DNA of 34,438 nt from Lachnospiraceae bacterium UBA7012 (GCA_002449595.1 DJXE01000100.1:1-34438); one strand, 5' to 3'. Shown: positions 7,758 through 16,961, counted from the first letter of the stretch. Notes: generated from the sequence alone by a model not told the origin. Made by a program: numbers and translations.

Positions 7758-10700
7758 TCAGCCCCTCGAGAACACCGCCTCCGGCAGGCCTTCCGCCTTC
7801 ACGGTGACCCGCACTTTTCCTTCCCGGTCCGGCAGCACGATTGCCTGGCATTTGCCGCAGAACGTCGGCACGGTCTCCGCGAGGTCCGGCTGCGTCCCGT
7901 TCGGGTCGCCGTTGCCGACGCCCACAAGCGTACCGGCCTGGACGTCGAAGAGGACGGGGCGGTCTGCTTTTCTACCAGGGACCGGGCGTCCCGCCGCATC
8001 CACGAGACAGATATTCAGGATCGAGGAATCATAGTCCTCCTCCGGCGCCGCGTCCGTGACTGCGACCGCCGCTGCTTCGCCCGCCGTTGTGACGACCGAA
8101 GAGAGCGTGACCTGCGTCCCGCCTTCCATCTCCTCGCACTCTGCTGTGATATGCTCGTCATGCAGGGAGAGCGCCGGCGGCAGGACAGGGCGGATCTCGT
8201 CTGCCTTCTTACCTTCAATGAATTTCACAGCGACCACGCGGATCTCGCCCGCCTCGAAGGGGACTTCCCACTCGGCCCTGCGGCGGACGACCTTTTTCTC
8301 CTCGTAAGGCTTGTCATTGACAAACAGCTGCACGCTGTCGCAGTTCGTCATCGCGCAGACGCGCACCGTCTCTCCCGCCGCGTGGTTCCAGTGGGGAAGC
8401 AGGTGCAGCATCGGCTCGTCGCCGTCGCTGTAATAGCTGCGGAGCATGTAGAAGGTGTCCTTCTCGAATCCGCAGTTGTCCGTGAGGCCCCAGTGCGAGA
8501 AGACGCTCGGCCACTCGAAGGGCTGCGGCTCTCCGCGGTAGTCAAAGCCGCCCCAGACGAAGACGCCCGCGACCTGCGGCGCGCCTTCCAGCGCTTCCAT
8601 CGTGTCCTGCAGCGTATTCCCGAAAAACGCCGTGGTCAGGCCATAGCTGTTGTAGACCTGCTCTTTTTCGTCGTCGCGGTAGATGCCGCGGGTCGCGTAC
8701 AGCGGGCCGTTCTCGGTGCCGACCATCGGATGGCCGGGGCGCCGTTTTGCGTACGTGTTGTAGTCCTCTATGAAGTAGTTCATGCCGGCGACGTCCAGCA
8801 CGTCGGAGGCGTTCTCCTTCGTCAGGACCCCTCCGTTCATCGCAGCTGTGATCGGGCGGGAGTCATCCTTTTCCCGGATCCGGCGGAGCATCTTCTCCGC
8901 CATACGGCGGCCTCTCGTCTCTGCCTGCCAGGGCTCTTCGTTGAAGAGGCTGTAGAGGAAGACGCTCGGGTGGTTGCGGCTGGTCCTCGTCAGCGCGTCG
9001 AGCTGCTGCATGACTTCGTCCGAGCTGCGGTAGTGGCGGTTCTCCGCCATGACGAGCATGCCCATCTCGTCGCAGACGGCGAGGAGGTCCTCCGACGGGC
9101 AGTTGTGCGCGCAGCGGAGGGCGTTGCAGCCCATCGCCCTGAGTTTGCCGATGCGGTAGCGCAGGAGGGAGCGCGTGATGGCGATCCCGACGCCGGCGTG
9201 ATCCTGGTGGCAGCAGATGCCGCGGACGGGCGTCTTTTCCCCATTGATGAACATCCCGTGGTCCGTCCACTCGATCTTGCGGAAGCCGACCGGGGTGCAG
9301 ATCTTCTGCAGCGGTTCTGCGGCCTCTTCTGCGGCGTCGCCGACGACGGAGGTCTCGAGACGGTAGAGCTGCGGATCGTCGGGTGACCAGAGTTTGGGCT
9401 GCTGCACAGTGATCTGCGCCTTCGCCGTGGCTGTGCCGTATTTCGGGACGGTGACGAAGGTGCTCTCGTCCACAGCGCCTTCGTCCTTCTGCAGGGAGAA
9501 GACCACGCAGACCTTCTCGTCTTCGCCGGAAGTGTTCTCCAGCTCCGCGCTCATTTCAAGCGTCCATGTGCCGTCCGGCGCTCCGTTACAGACAGGCTTC
9601 GCGAAGACGCCGCCCTCGGTGACGTGCACCGCCGGCGCGATCGTGAGATACACCGGCCGATAGATGCCGGCGCCTTCATACCACCAGCCTTCCCAGTTCG
9701 TGTTGTCCGCATGCACGACGATCTCCGCCGCCTCGCCGGGCAGCACATAGTCGGAGATCTCAAAGTTGAAAGCCGTGTAGCCGGATGGATTGCGCTCCGC
9801 CAGCACGCCGTTCACGTAGATCACGCTCTCGCCCATGATTCCCTCGAAGGTCAGCGTGACGCAGGCGTCGTCCTCGTAGGCGGGCAGCTGCACCTTTGTG
9901 TAGTACCAGCCCTCGCCGCGCGGCTTGAAGCCGTTGTCCGGCATCTCGTCCGGATCCGACGCCTCCATGGTGCTCCAGTCGTGCGGGACGGACACGTCCG
10001 TCCAATCGTTTTCGTGCAGGAAGATCTCCATATCGCCGACTTCCTGTCCGGCTTTCGTCATCGCGTAGACGGTGTCGTGGTCGAGCCTCTTCCAGCGCTT
10101 CGCCGCGCCTCTGTGAAAGTGCCAGTCCCTGTCCAGTTCCATCCGGATCGTGTTCTGCTGTTTCATGGTCTCCTCCTGCTGTTTCTGCTGCCGGTAGTCC
10201 CCGTCGCTGACCATTCGAAGTGTGAGGTCGGCCGGCGCGGAGCATTGCAGCACGCGGCGCACGTTCGGCCCGTCGACGGCGTCGTACCAGGCTCTGCCCT
10301 CCGCTTCGGTCTTTCCTCCCATGACTTTGCGATGGATGAGGCGGTCCCTTAGCTGCTCTTCCTCCGCGCGGATAAAGATCGTATAGTCCGCATATTCTTC
10401 CGCGATCTCCTTCCACGGCGATCCGCTAAGGAGAAGCCAGTTCCCCTCGATCAGCAGAATATCTCCCGTCACCGGAATCCTGTCCGGCACGACGTCGTGG
10501 AGCTGGCGGTCGTAGACCGGCCAGAAAACCGGCGTGCCGTCCTCATTCCTGACTGCGCGGAGCTTCTCCGCAAACAGAGCGGTGTCGTATGACTCCGGCG
10601 CCCCTTTGACGCTCTGCAGCAGCACTTCATGCGGCGCGCACTCCCAGGAGTACATTCCTTTTGTCGACTTCAGGTAGGCCGCCGTGTGGTGGAAGCCGTC

Positions 10701-11045
10701 GAGGCCGAGCGTCTGAAATGAGCATTTCTCACCACCGTTATCCACCGATGCAGAGGTCCCGCTGGCGGTCTGTTCGCCGGTCCCTATCTCTGCTGCTTTG
10801 CCGCCCTCAGCCTGCTCCGCAAGCTGCTCCAGAAAGCACGCAAGCGTCGACTTCCCCGCGCCGGGAGGCGCCGCCAGAAATACGATCAGCGGCCGCGCCG
10901 TTCCCTCCGCGCGCAGATCAGCAACCTTCCGCCTCAGATCAGCGAGGAGCGGCCGGAAAATGCTTTTCACTGAGGATTCCGTATATTCCGCCCTGACAGG
11001 CAGCCCGTTGATGGTCAGCTCTGCTGTGATATATCCGTCCCTCAT
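7758..11045 (-). CDS. Fusion: P-loop nucleoside/sugar kinase-like domain + GH2 beta-galactosidase
   Basis: The 1095-codon frame is open across two domains normally encoded separately. Residues 1-290 are a uridine-kinase/pantothenate-kinase-like P-loop protein: Walker A APPGAGKST (about 59-67), LGLDGFH, PVYDRQLHD and LIEGNWLL. Residues 294-1095 are a GH2 glycosidase: sugar-binding jelly roll (EGWYYTKVQLP, WEGWWYEGAGIYRPVYL), immunoglobulin-like domain, then a TIM barrel. The barrel has acid/base Glu in LFNEEPW and the likely nucleophile Glu in VGTENGP. A DUF4982-like module starts near DEPMLHLLPHWNH. Beta-galactosidase is the best activity guess. There is no signal peptide, so it acts in the cytoplasm. 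The GH2 part has its own start with a perfect ribosome binding site (10166), so a separate GH2 polypeptide of 802 residues is also likely. The kinase substrate is unknown. A low-complexity insert (EGGKAAEIGTGEQTASG) follows Walker A. Confidence 0.88.
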   Translation of the reverse strand: MRDGYITAELTINGLPVRAEYTESSVKSIFRPLLADLRRKVADLRAEGTARPLIVFLAAPPGAGKSTLACFLEQLAEQAEGGKAAEIGTGEQTASGTSASVDNGGEKCSFQTLGLDGFHHTAAYLKSTKGMYSWECAPHEVLLQSVKGAPESYDTALFAEKLRAVRNEDGTPVFWPVYDRQLHDVVPDRIPVTGDILLIEGNWLLLSGSPWKEIAEEYADYTIFIRAEEEQLRDRLIHRKVMGGKTEAEGRAWYDAVDGPNVRRVLQCSAPADLTLRMVSDGDYRQQKQQEETMKQQNTIRMELDRDWHFHRGAAKRWKRLDHDTVYAMTKAGQEVGDMEIFLHENDWTDVSVPHDWSTMEASDPDEMPDNGFKPRGEGWYYTKVQLPAYEDDACVTLTFEGIMGESVIYVNGVLAERNPSGYTAFNFEISDYVLPGEAAEIVVHADNTNWEGWWYEGAGIYRPVYLTIAPAVHVTEGGVFAKPVCNGAPDGTWTLEMSAELENTSGEDEKVCVVFSLQKDEGAVDESTFVTVPKYGTATAKAQITVQQPKLWSPDDPQLYRLETSVVGDAAEEAAEPLQKICTPVGFRKIEWTDHGMFINGEKTPVRGICCHQDHAGVGIAITRSLLRYRIGKLRAMGCNALRCAHNCPSEDLLAVCDEMGMLVMAENRHYRSSDEVMQQLDALTRTSRNHPSVFLYSLFNEEPWQAETRGRRMAEKMLRRIREKDDSRPITAAMNGGVLTKENASDVLDVAGMNYFIEDYNTYAKRRPGHPMVGTENGPLYATRGIYRDDEKEQVYNSYGLTTAFFGNTLQDTMEALEGAPQVAGVFVWGGFDYRGEPQPFEWPSVFSHWGLTDNCGFEKDTFYMLRSYYSDGDEPMLHLLPHWNHAAGETVRVCAMTNCDSVQLFVNDKPYEEKKVVRRRAEWEVPFEAGEIRVVAVKFIEGKKADEIRPVLPPALSLHDEHITAECEEMEGGTQVTLSSVVTTAGEAAAVAVTDAAPEEDYDSSILNICLVDAAGRPVPGRKADRPVLFDVQAGTLVGVGNGDPNGTQPDLAETVPTFCGKCQAIVLPDREGKVRVTVKAEGLPEAVFSRG
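10164..10177 (-). promoter_or_regulatory. Internal ribosome binding site and start codon for the GH2 part
   Basis: AGGAGG (10172-10177) is followed 5 bases later by an in-frame ATG (10164-10166), at codon 294 of the fusion gene, exactly where a typical GH2 protein begins (MELDRDWHF nearby). The kinase family normally ends just before this point. Independent translation of GH2 from here would make two products from one frame. Confidence 0.75.
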
Positions 11046-11142
11046 ATTTCATCTCCTCACAGAGATACTCTTCCCTGCACACTTTCTGTTCTTTGTCGGA
11101 TCGAGCGGCTTCTTTTCCATAGTAGCATCCGCTTCCATGTTA

Positions 11143-11192
11143 CTACGCAAATTGCGTAGAATCAGTACCAAATTTCTACGTATTTTGCGTAG
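11143..11192. promoter_or_regulatory. Two 17-bp operator-like palindromes, 33 bp apart
   Basis: CTACGCAAATTGCGTAG (11143-11159) is a perfect 8-1-8 palindrome. A second copy, CTACGTATTTTGCGTAG (11176-11192), keeps the same outer arms. Their centres are 33 bases apart, about three helical turns, so two dimers would sit on one DNA face. They lie about 100-150 bases upstream of the kinase-GH2 start. The odd-length symmetric site would suit a LacI- or TetR-like repressor, but none is encoded here. No clear -35/-10 pair is visible beside them. Confidence 0.6.
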
Positions 11193-11203
11193 GGATGATG
11201 CAG

Positions 11204-11233
11204 AAGTGCCCGGCGTTTGCCGGGCACTTTTTT
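11204..11233 (-). terminator. Hairpin terminator after the GH31 gene
   Basis: A perfect 11-bp stem (AAGTGCCCGGC / GCCGGGCACTT) with a 4-base loop starts 3 bases after the GH31 stop codon. On the minus strand it is preceded by A6 but followed only by CTGCATC, so termination in that direction may be partial. On the plus strand a run of six T follows, the stronger orientation, although no plus-strand gene lies here. Confidence 0.6.
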
Positions 11234-13302
11234 CATTCTGCACTCATGCGATCGAGCAGTTCTTCCAGCGTGCTGCCGCGCACGAAGGCGGGCGTCGTAT
11301 CGAGTGGAGCTGAGACTGTGATGATCTGGCCGCCGCTGTACTTTTCTCCGGTGTAAAGATCCGTCCAGTATGCATCCTGTTCCGGAAGCGCGGGCAGATA
11401 GACCGTCCGCTCCCGCTGTCCGTCCGAGAGCACCGGCGCGACCAGGACGTCCGGCCCGAACAGGAACTCGTCGTCCGTCTCCCACGCTTTTTCGTCCTGC
11501 GGGAATTCGTAGAACAAGGCACGCATCACCGGGTCACCCTTCTCGTGTGCGGCACGCATCACTTCTCTTGTGTACGGGCGCAGCTGTTCGCGGAGCATGA
11601 GGTACTTCTTGCAGATCTCGTAAACTTCCTCGCCGTAGGTCCAGACTTCGTTGTCGGCGCCGCTCGGGCTCTTGCCGCCGCGGACAGCGCTCATCGGCTC
11701 CTGGATCGGCTCGCGGAAGCCGTGCAGACGCATGACGGGGCAGAACGCGCCGAACTCAAACCACCTTGCGAACACTTCGTGGAACTTCGGGTCAAAGATG
11801 TTGCCGCCGTGGAATCCGCCGATGTCCGTCGTCCACCACGGGATGCCCGCGATGCCCATCGACATGCCGGCGCGCAGCTGCGTGCGCAGGGAGCGGAACG
11901 AGGAGTCAATGTCGCCGGACCACACCAGCGCACCGTAGCGTTGGGATCCCGCCCAGGCACACCTGAGGAGATTCACGATGTTCTCCTGTCCTTCGGCTTC
12001 CATGCCCTCGTAGCACATCCTCGCGTACTCTCTCGGATAGATGTTGCCCACCTCGAGATCCGCGCCGCGGAAATAGCGGAAATGCTGGTACTCATAGCCG
12101 CCGTAGCCCGGCTCGCCCTTGAGCTCCGGCTCCGCCTCATCCAGCCAGAAGATCCTGACGCCTCTGTCGTAGTAGCCCTTTTTGATCTGCTCCCAGACGT
12201 ATTTTCTGCTGTCCGCGTTCGTTACGTCGATGACGGACGCCTCGCCGAGCTGGCCGAGCCTGAGACCGTAATCCGAGCGCGTCAGGTAGCCGAGGTCCTT
12301 CATCTCCGGATAGTTTTTGCTGTCCTTTTCCACGGTGGGCCAGATCGATACCATGAGATGGATCCCCATCTCCTTCAGTTCCCGGACCATTGCCGCCGGA
12401 TCCGGCCAGTAATCGGGATCGAAGTCCCAGTCGCCCTCATAAGGCCAGTGGAAATAGTCAACGACGATGACGTCGATCGGAAGGCCACGCTTTTTATATT
12501 CCCTGGCGACATTAAGAATCTCATCCTGCGTCTGGTAGCGCAGCTTGCACTGCCAGAATCCGAGGCCGTACTCCGGCATCATCGGCACCTTGCCCGCCAC
12601 GTCTGCATAGGCGCGCTCGATCTGCGCCGGCGTCTCTCCCGACGTGATCCAGTAGTCCATCTGCTTTGTCGACTCCGCGACCCACTCCGTCACGTTCTTA
12701 CCGAACGTGACTCTGCCGATCGCCGGATTGTTCCAGAGGAATCCGTATCCGTTCGACGAGATCATGAACGGGACGCTCGCCTGAGAGTTGCGGTGCGCGA
12801 GTTCCAGAGTGCAGCCCTTCATGTCGAGATACGGCTGCTGGTACTGGCCCATGCCGAAGATCTTCTCACCGTCCGTCGGCTCGAAGCGGACCGTCAGCTT
12901 GTAATTGTCCATTCCCATGTGAGGCTCAAACTTGCGCGGATAGATCTCGAGCGCGCTGTTGAACTCCTTGCGCCCCTCCTCAAACATGTTGCGGATGCGC
13001 TCGTACTCCTCGAGGAGCACCTTTCCGTCGGGGTCCGTGTATATCAGCTTGCCGGTGCGGGTCAGCTCACAGGTGATCCGCCCGTTCCTGAGGAACGTGC
13101 TGCCGTCTTCCTCCCACGTCTCGGCGTCTTCGCCGGCCGCGAGTGCCTCCGTCTTCGGCAGGAGCGCCGAAATATCGGGGTCATCCACGAACTCGTGCCG
13201 CTGCGTCGAGCGCACGCGCAGGCTGTCCCTGCCCCACGGCTCGATGACGAGCAGATCCTTGTCAAAGCGGCGGATGATGCGGTCCTCTTCTCTGGTGATC
13301 AT
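11233..13302 (-). CDS. Glycoside hydrolase family 31 alpha-glycosidase
   Basis: This 689-residue cytoplasmic enzyme should release alpha-linked glucose or xylose from the non-reducing end of oligosaccharides. The N-terminal beta-sandwich (1-230) is followed by the TIM barrel beginning MPEYGLGFWQCKLRYQTQDE. The catalytic nucleophile is Asp in FWLDEAEPEL (about 385) and the acid/base is Asp in WSGDIDSSF (about 463). DVIVVDYFHWPYEGDWDFDP is the family's substrate-pocket segment and is close to alpha-xylosidase versions, so xylosidase and glucosidase activities are both possible. There is no signal peptide. AAAGGAC lies upstream of the ATG. It is last in the minus-strand glycan operon, 67 bases after the GH42 gene. 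Confidence 0.92.
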   Translation of the reverse strand: MITREEDRIIRRFDKDLLVIEPWGRDSLRVRSTQRHEFVDDPDISALLPKTEALAAGEDAETWEEDGSTFLRNGRITCELTRTGKLIYTDPDGKVLLEEYERIRNMFEEGRKEFNSALEIYPRKFEPHMGMDNYKLTVRFEPTDGEKIFGMGQYQQPYLDMKGCTLELAHRNSQASVPFMISSNGYGFLWNNPAIGRVTFGKNVTEWVAESTKQMDYWITSGETPAQIERAYADVAGKVPMMPEYGLGFWQCKLRYQTQDEILNVAREYKKRGLPIDVIVVDYFHWPYEGDWDFDPDYWPDPAAMVRELKEMGIHLMVSIWPTVEKDSKNYPEMKDLGYLTRSDYGLRLGQLGEASVIDVTNADSRKYVWEQIKKGYYDRGVRIFWLDEAEPELKGEPGYGGYEYQHFRYFRGADLEVGNIYPREYARMCYEGMEAEGQENIVNLLRCAWAGSQRYGALVWSGDIDSSFRSLRTQLRAGMSMGIAGIPWWTTDIGGFHGGNIFDPKFHEVFARWFEFGAFCPVMRLHGFREPIQEPMSAVRGGKSPSGADNEVWTYGEEVYEICKKYLMLREQLRPYTREVMRAAHEKGDPVMRALFYEFPQDEKAWETDDEFLFGPDVLVAPVLSDGQRERTVYLPALPEQDAYWTDLYTGEKYSGGQIITVSAPLDTTPAFVRGSTLEELLDRMSAE

Positions 13303-13369
13303 AGCTTGTCCTTTCTCTTCAGTACTTATATTCGCATCTGTTCAGCGAAGCGGTTCCAGACAGTTGCAT

Positions 13370-15430
13370 TTAAACCTCATAAACCATCGTGCCGAACGGC
13401 GGAAGGACCAGATCTCCGGACTCCGCCGCGCCGTCGTACATCCGGCGCATCTCTTTCTTCAGGGAGTACTTCTTCTCTGCCGCGGCGAAGTTCAGGATGA
13501 ACAGGAACTTCCGTCCATCCTTCTCCCGCATCACGAGCTCGATCTCCGGGTCGGCCGTGACCAGCTCCGCGAACGGAGATAAGATGCCAAGGTACCGGAG
13601 GATCGCCTCCGTGTTCTCCCTGCTGAAGGCGCTGCCCAGATGAAGGACGCGTCCTCTCCCGACGGCATGCTCTGTGAGCGCTGCTTCGCCGGCGTAATAA
13701 CTGTTGTCGTAGGTCGCGAGCACCTGTGTTCCCTCGAGCGGAGTGATGACGTCATTGTAGACCGGCATCGGAATATGCGCAGTCTGCCCGGAACCAGTCA
13801 TCCGCGCCGTCACCGGCTCCTCCGCCCCGGAAGCAAAAGTGAAGTCCCTGACGTCTGTCCCGGTGAGCTCCGCGAGAAGGCCCGGCTGCGGCATCATCAC
13901 GCAGTGCCCGTGCTCATCCTTGAGACCGGCCCTGCAGCCGACGACCAGCGTGCCGCCCTCCGAGACGTAGTTCTTCAGCAGCGCTGCGCGTTCTTCTGTC
14001 ATGATGACGGGATGCGGGTAGAAAAGGACAGAATACTTCCTCAAATCTTCCGCAGACGTATTGTTCCTCAGATAAATCTTGTCATAAGGTGTGTGCGTCA
14101 GTTCCGACGCCGCGAAGATCTCCAGATCGCTCGCCCAGGCAAACCGCCCGTGCCACACGTCGACTTCCGCGTCCCAAAGATTGTCGTAATCATCCAGTAC
14201 GCCGAATGCAGCCGTATTCTCCGCTCCGCAGACCGGCTCCAATGCTCTCAGTTTATTGTGGAGTTCCTTGACTTCCGCCAGCTTCCGGTTGTCCCTGCTG
14301 TCGTAGTCCAGAATTCCGTGCCAGTAGATCTCCGTTCCGAACACCGCGGTGCGCCAGCGGAAGAACGACACGAAATCCGCACCCTGCGCGACGCTCTGCA
14401 TCGCCCACAGCGTGAGCTGTCCCGGCCGCGGCGCAGGCGCTTCCATGCGGGTCGTCCAGCCGTTTCCGCCGGACTGCTGCTCCATAATGCCGAAGTGCGG
14501 GCAGATCGAGCGGACCTCCGTCAGGTTCTTCGTCCACTTTCTGTCGTTCAGGTCCTTCGCGGTCTTCGGGTCGCGATCCAATGCTAACCCGAAATCGGGA
14601 TAAGAATCATAAGTGTAGAAATCAAGGCACTCGCCCGCCATTCTGTGATTGTCGAGGTGCCCGAACATGCCGTTCGTCGTAATGAAGTCTCCGGGCTTTT
14701 TGTATTTCCGGAGGATCTGCGCCTGCATGTCGCAGAAGCAGACGGCGCTCTCCGAGATGAAGCGGATGTAATCGAGGTGCTGGTGCGGATTGACCGCTCC
14801 CGTGTTGCCCGGGCGCGGAACGTAGACCTGCTGCCAGTCCGTGTATGTCTGGTTCCAGAACACGGCGCCCCATGCCTCATTCAGCGCGTTCAGCGTGCCG
14901 TATTTCTTCTGCAGGAAGACGCGAAACGCCGCCGTGTCCGCCTCGGAGTAAAACTCGTTCGTCTCGCAGTTGAGCTCATTGTCGATCTGCCAGCCGATGA
15001 TCGCCGGATGCTGCCCGTAATGCTGTGCCTCCCTCTCTATGAGAGCCGTGCAGAGTTCCCGATACTTCGGGGAATTGTAGTTGTAGTGCCTCCTCCCGCC
15101 GTGGCGGAGCATCACGCCGTCCTTTCTCGCATTCAGCGTCTCCGGGTACTTCTCCGTGAGCCACGCCGGCGGCGTCGCGGTCGGAGTGCAGAAGATGACG
15201 TTCATACCCTTTTTCTCACAGAGATCAAGAAACTCGTCAAAGAAGGAGAAGTCGTACCGTCCTTCTTCCGGTTCCATGATCGTCCACGCAAATTCCGCAA
15301 TGCGGATCACGCTGATGCCGGCGTCCAGCATCCGGTCCAGGTCGCTCTCCCAGAGCTTTTTGTCCCAGTGCTCCGGGTAGTAGCAGGTGCCCATTGTCAT
15401 GCTGTTCCACTGATAGTTCTGTGTGTTCAT
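13370..15430 (-). CDS. Glycoside hydrolase family 42 beta-galactosidase
   Basis: This 686-residue enzyme is a cytoplasmic beta-galactosidase. The barrel starts MGTCYYPEHWDKKLWESDL, the standard GH42 opening. The acid/base Glu is in GWQIDNELNC (about 162) and the nucleophile Glu in FGIMEQQSGG (about 318). A trimerisation/GATase-like domain (VLFYPHPVIMTEE, GGTLVVGCRAGLKDEHG) and a C-terminal beta domain complete the usual architecture. The start is set by GGAGG 7 bases before the ATG. It lies 28 bases downstream of the dinB gene and upstream of GH31, so the same transcript carries both. Galacto-oligosaccharides or plant galactans are likely substrates. Confidence 0.94.
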   Translation of the reverse strand: MNTQNYQWNSMTMGTCYYPEHWDKKLWESDLDRMLDAGISVIRIAEFAWTIMEPEEGRYDFSFFDEFLDLCEKKGMNVIFCTPTATPPAWLTEKYPETLNARKDGVMLRHGGRRHYNYNSPKYRELCTALIEREAQHYGQHPAIIGWQIDNELNCETNEFYSEADTAAFRVFLQKKYGTLNALNEAWGAVFWNQTYTDWQQVYVPRPGNTGAVNPHQHLDYIRFISESAVCFCDMQAQILRKYKKPGDFITTNGMFGHLDNHRMAGECLDFYTYDSYPDFGLALDRDPKTAKDLNDRKWTKNLTEVRSICPHFGIMEQQSGGNGWTTRMEAPAPRPGQLTLWAMQSVAQGADFVSFFRWRTAVFGTEIYWHGILDYDSRDNRKLAEVKELHNKLRALEPVCGAENTAAFGVLDDYDNLWDAEVDVWHGRFAWASDLEIFAASELTHTPYDKIYLRNNTSAEDLRKYSVLFYPHPVIMTEERAALLKNYVSEGGTLVVGCRAGLKDEHGHCVMMPQPGLLAELTGTDVRDFTFASGAEEPVTARMTGSGQTAHIPMPVYNDVITPLEGTQVLATYDNSYYAGEAALTEHAVGRGRVLHLGSAFSRENTEAILRYLGILSPFAELVTADPEIELVMREKDGRKFLFILNFAAAEKKYSLKKEMRRMYDGAAESGDLVLPPFGTMVYEV

Positions 15431-15458
15431 TCTCTTTCCTCCGATTCCGCTGCCGGGA

Positions 15459-16919
15459 TCATTCCTCGGCTCCCTTTCTTATGCTGTTCTCCCCGAATTT
15501 CTGCCGGATGCGGGACATCATCTGTTCCAGTTTTTCCTGTTTCGCAGGGGCCTTCTGTTCCGTTTCTTCAATTTCTGGTTCCTCAAATTCCGACTCCCCG
15601 GTCTCCGGTTCTTCTATTTCCGGTTCCGCGGTCTCTGATTCCTCAGGTTTCAGTTCCTCAGTCCTCTGTCCGTCATCCGCGGAGGCGCTGCTGACTGCGT
15701 TCGCCCGCAGCCACTCGAACAGATCCTCCTGCCGATACTCTCCTTCTTCCAGACCGGTGACGCCGACGCCGATGAGCCGGATCCCGTGCCCTTCGTCGAA
15801 GATTCCCCCATCGAAAAGCAAGTGTCGCAAGAGATCCTGTGCAGCGGCAAAGATCCGCTCTTCGTCATTCGTCGCGCTGAGGACCGCCGTCTGCCGGGAG
15901 CGCCTGCGGAAATCGTCCGTCTTGACGCTGACGAAGACCGTCGTGCCGCGCGCGCTGTCCTTTTGCAGACGCTGTGCGACGCGCGCCGAGAGCTTGCGCA
16001 CGATCTCGGGTGCCTTCTCTTCATAATTGTCCGCAGTGATGTCCTCCGAAGTCGTCGTCTCGTTGGAGTAGCTCTTGGCTTTCTCCTCCTCGGTGTGGAC
16101 CGTGCTGCTGCCGATGCCGTTCGCGCTGTTCCAGATGTACTCCCCGGCTTTCTGGCCGAGATTCGCCTGCAGCAGTGCTTTATCCGTGCGGGCGGCGTCG
16201 CCGATCGTGAGGATCCCGAGCAGTTCCAGCTTCTGCGCCGTCTTCTCGCCGCAGCCGTGCAGTTCTCCAATCGGGAGCGGCCACATTTTCTCTCCGATCT
16301 CCTCCGGATAAAGCGTGTGCGTGAGGTCCGGCTTCCGGAAGTCGCTCGCCATCTTCGCGAGGATCTTGACGTTCGAGATGCCGACGTTGACTGTGAATCC
16401 GAGGCGCGTCCGCACCGCGTCGCGGATCTCCGCCGCCAGCTTCAGCGCCGCCTCCCGCTCTGCAGTCTCACTCACTGACGCGTCCCCTTGCGTCTGCCGG
16501 CCGGGCATCTCTCCGCCGGTCTCCCCCGGCACGATGCTCTCTTCCACCCTCTGCCGCACGATCTGCGTCACGTCGAGATAGGCCTCGTCGATCGAAACCT
16601 GCTGCACGATATCCGTATATTCATGGAGAATTGAGATGAACTGTTTCGAATAGCTGCGGTAGACTGCAAAATCAGATCTGACAAGAACGAGATCCGGGCA
16701 TTTCTGCAGTGCCTTCACGACCGGCTCCCCGGTCTGGACGCCGAACTTCTTCGCAGGGATCGACTTGGCCGTGATGATGCCGTGCCGCGTCGCGACGTCG
16801 CCGCCCACCGCGGACGGGATCGTGCGCAGGTCGACGGCATGCGGATCCTCCTGCAGCCGCTGCAGCGCGCTCCAGGAGAGAAAAGCAGAATTCACATCAA
16901 CATGGAATATGATGCCCAT
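15459..16919 (-). CDS. dinB: DNA polymerase IV (Y-family, DinB)
   Basis: This translesion DNA polymerase copies past damaged bases with low fidelity. The N-terminal palm has IIFHVDVNSAFLSW (metal-binding Asp) and SIDEAYLDVT (catalytic Asp-Glu). The helix-hairpin-helix motif is near GEKMWPLPIGELHGCGEKTAQKLELLG, and the little finger ends with QEDLF, a good beta-clamp-binding pentapeptide. The start chosen is the ATG of MGIIFHVD, which matches the family; a GTG 27 bases upstream is possible, and neither has a strong ribosome binding site. Between the clamp motif and the C-terminal IRQKFGENSIRKG segment there is an extra Glu/Pro-rich repeat (EPEIEEPETG, EFEEPEIEET). A further insert follows position about 100 (VPGETGGEMPGRQTQGDASVS). 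It sits oddly inside a glycosidase operon, after the CobW gene. Confidence 0.93.
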   Translation of the reverse strand: MGIIFHVDVNSAFLSWSALQRLQEDPHAVDLRTIPSAVGGDVATRHGIITAKSIPAKKFGVQTGEPVVKALQKCPDLVLVRSDFAVYRSYSKQFISILHEYTDIVQQVSIDEAYLDVTQIVRQRVEESIVPGETGGEMPGRQTQGDASVSETAEREAALKLAAEIRDAVRTRLGFTVNVGISNVKILAKMASDFRKPDLTHTLYPEEIGEKMWPLPIGELHGCGEKTAQKLELLGILTIGDAARTDKALLQANLGQKAGEYIWNSANGIGSSTVHTEEEKAKSYSNETTTSEDITADNYEEKAPEIVRKLSARVAQRLQKDSARGTTVFVSVKTDDFRRRSRQTAVLSATNDEERIFAAAQDLLRHLLFDGGIFDEGHGIRLIGVGVTGLEEGEYRQEDLFEWLRANAVSSASADDGQRTEELKPEESETAEPEIEEPETGESEFEEPEIEETEQKAPAKQEKLEQMMSRIRQKFGENSIRKGAEE

Positions 16920-16961
16920 ACAATAACTAAGCGCCCCGCAGCGCACTGAAAGCTCATGAGA

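Noticed and set aside
5803..8034. A 743-codon plus-strand open frame over the ABC exporter
   Set aside because: The minus-strand frame has every ABC motif intact; the plus-strand translation has no domain and extreme Arg/Asp content.
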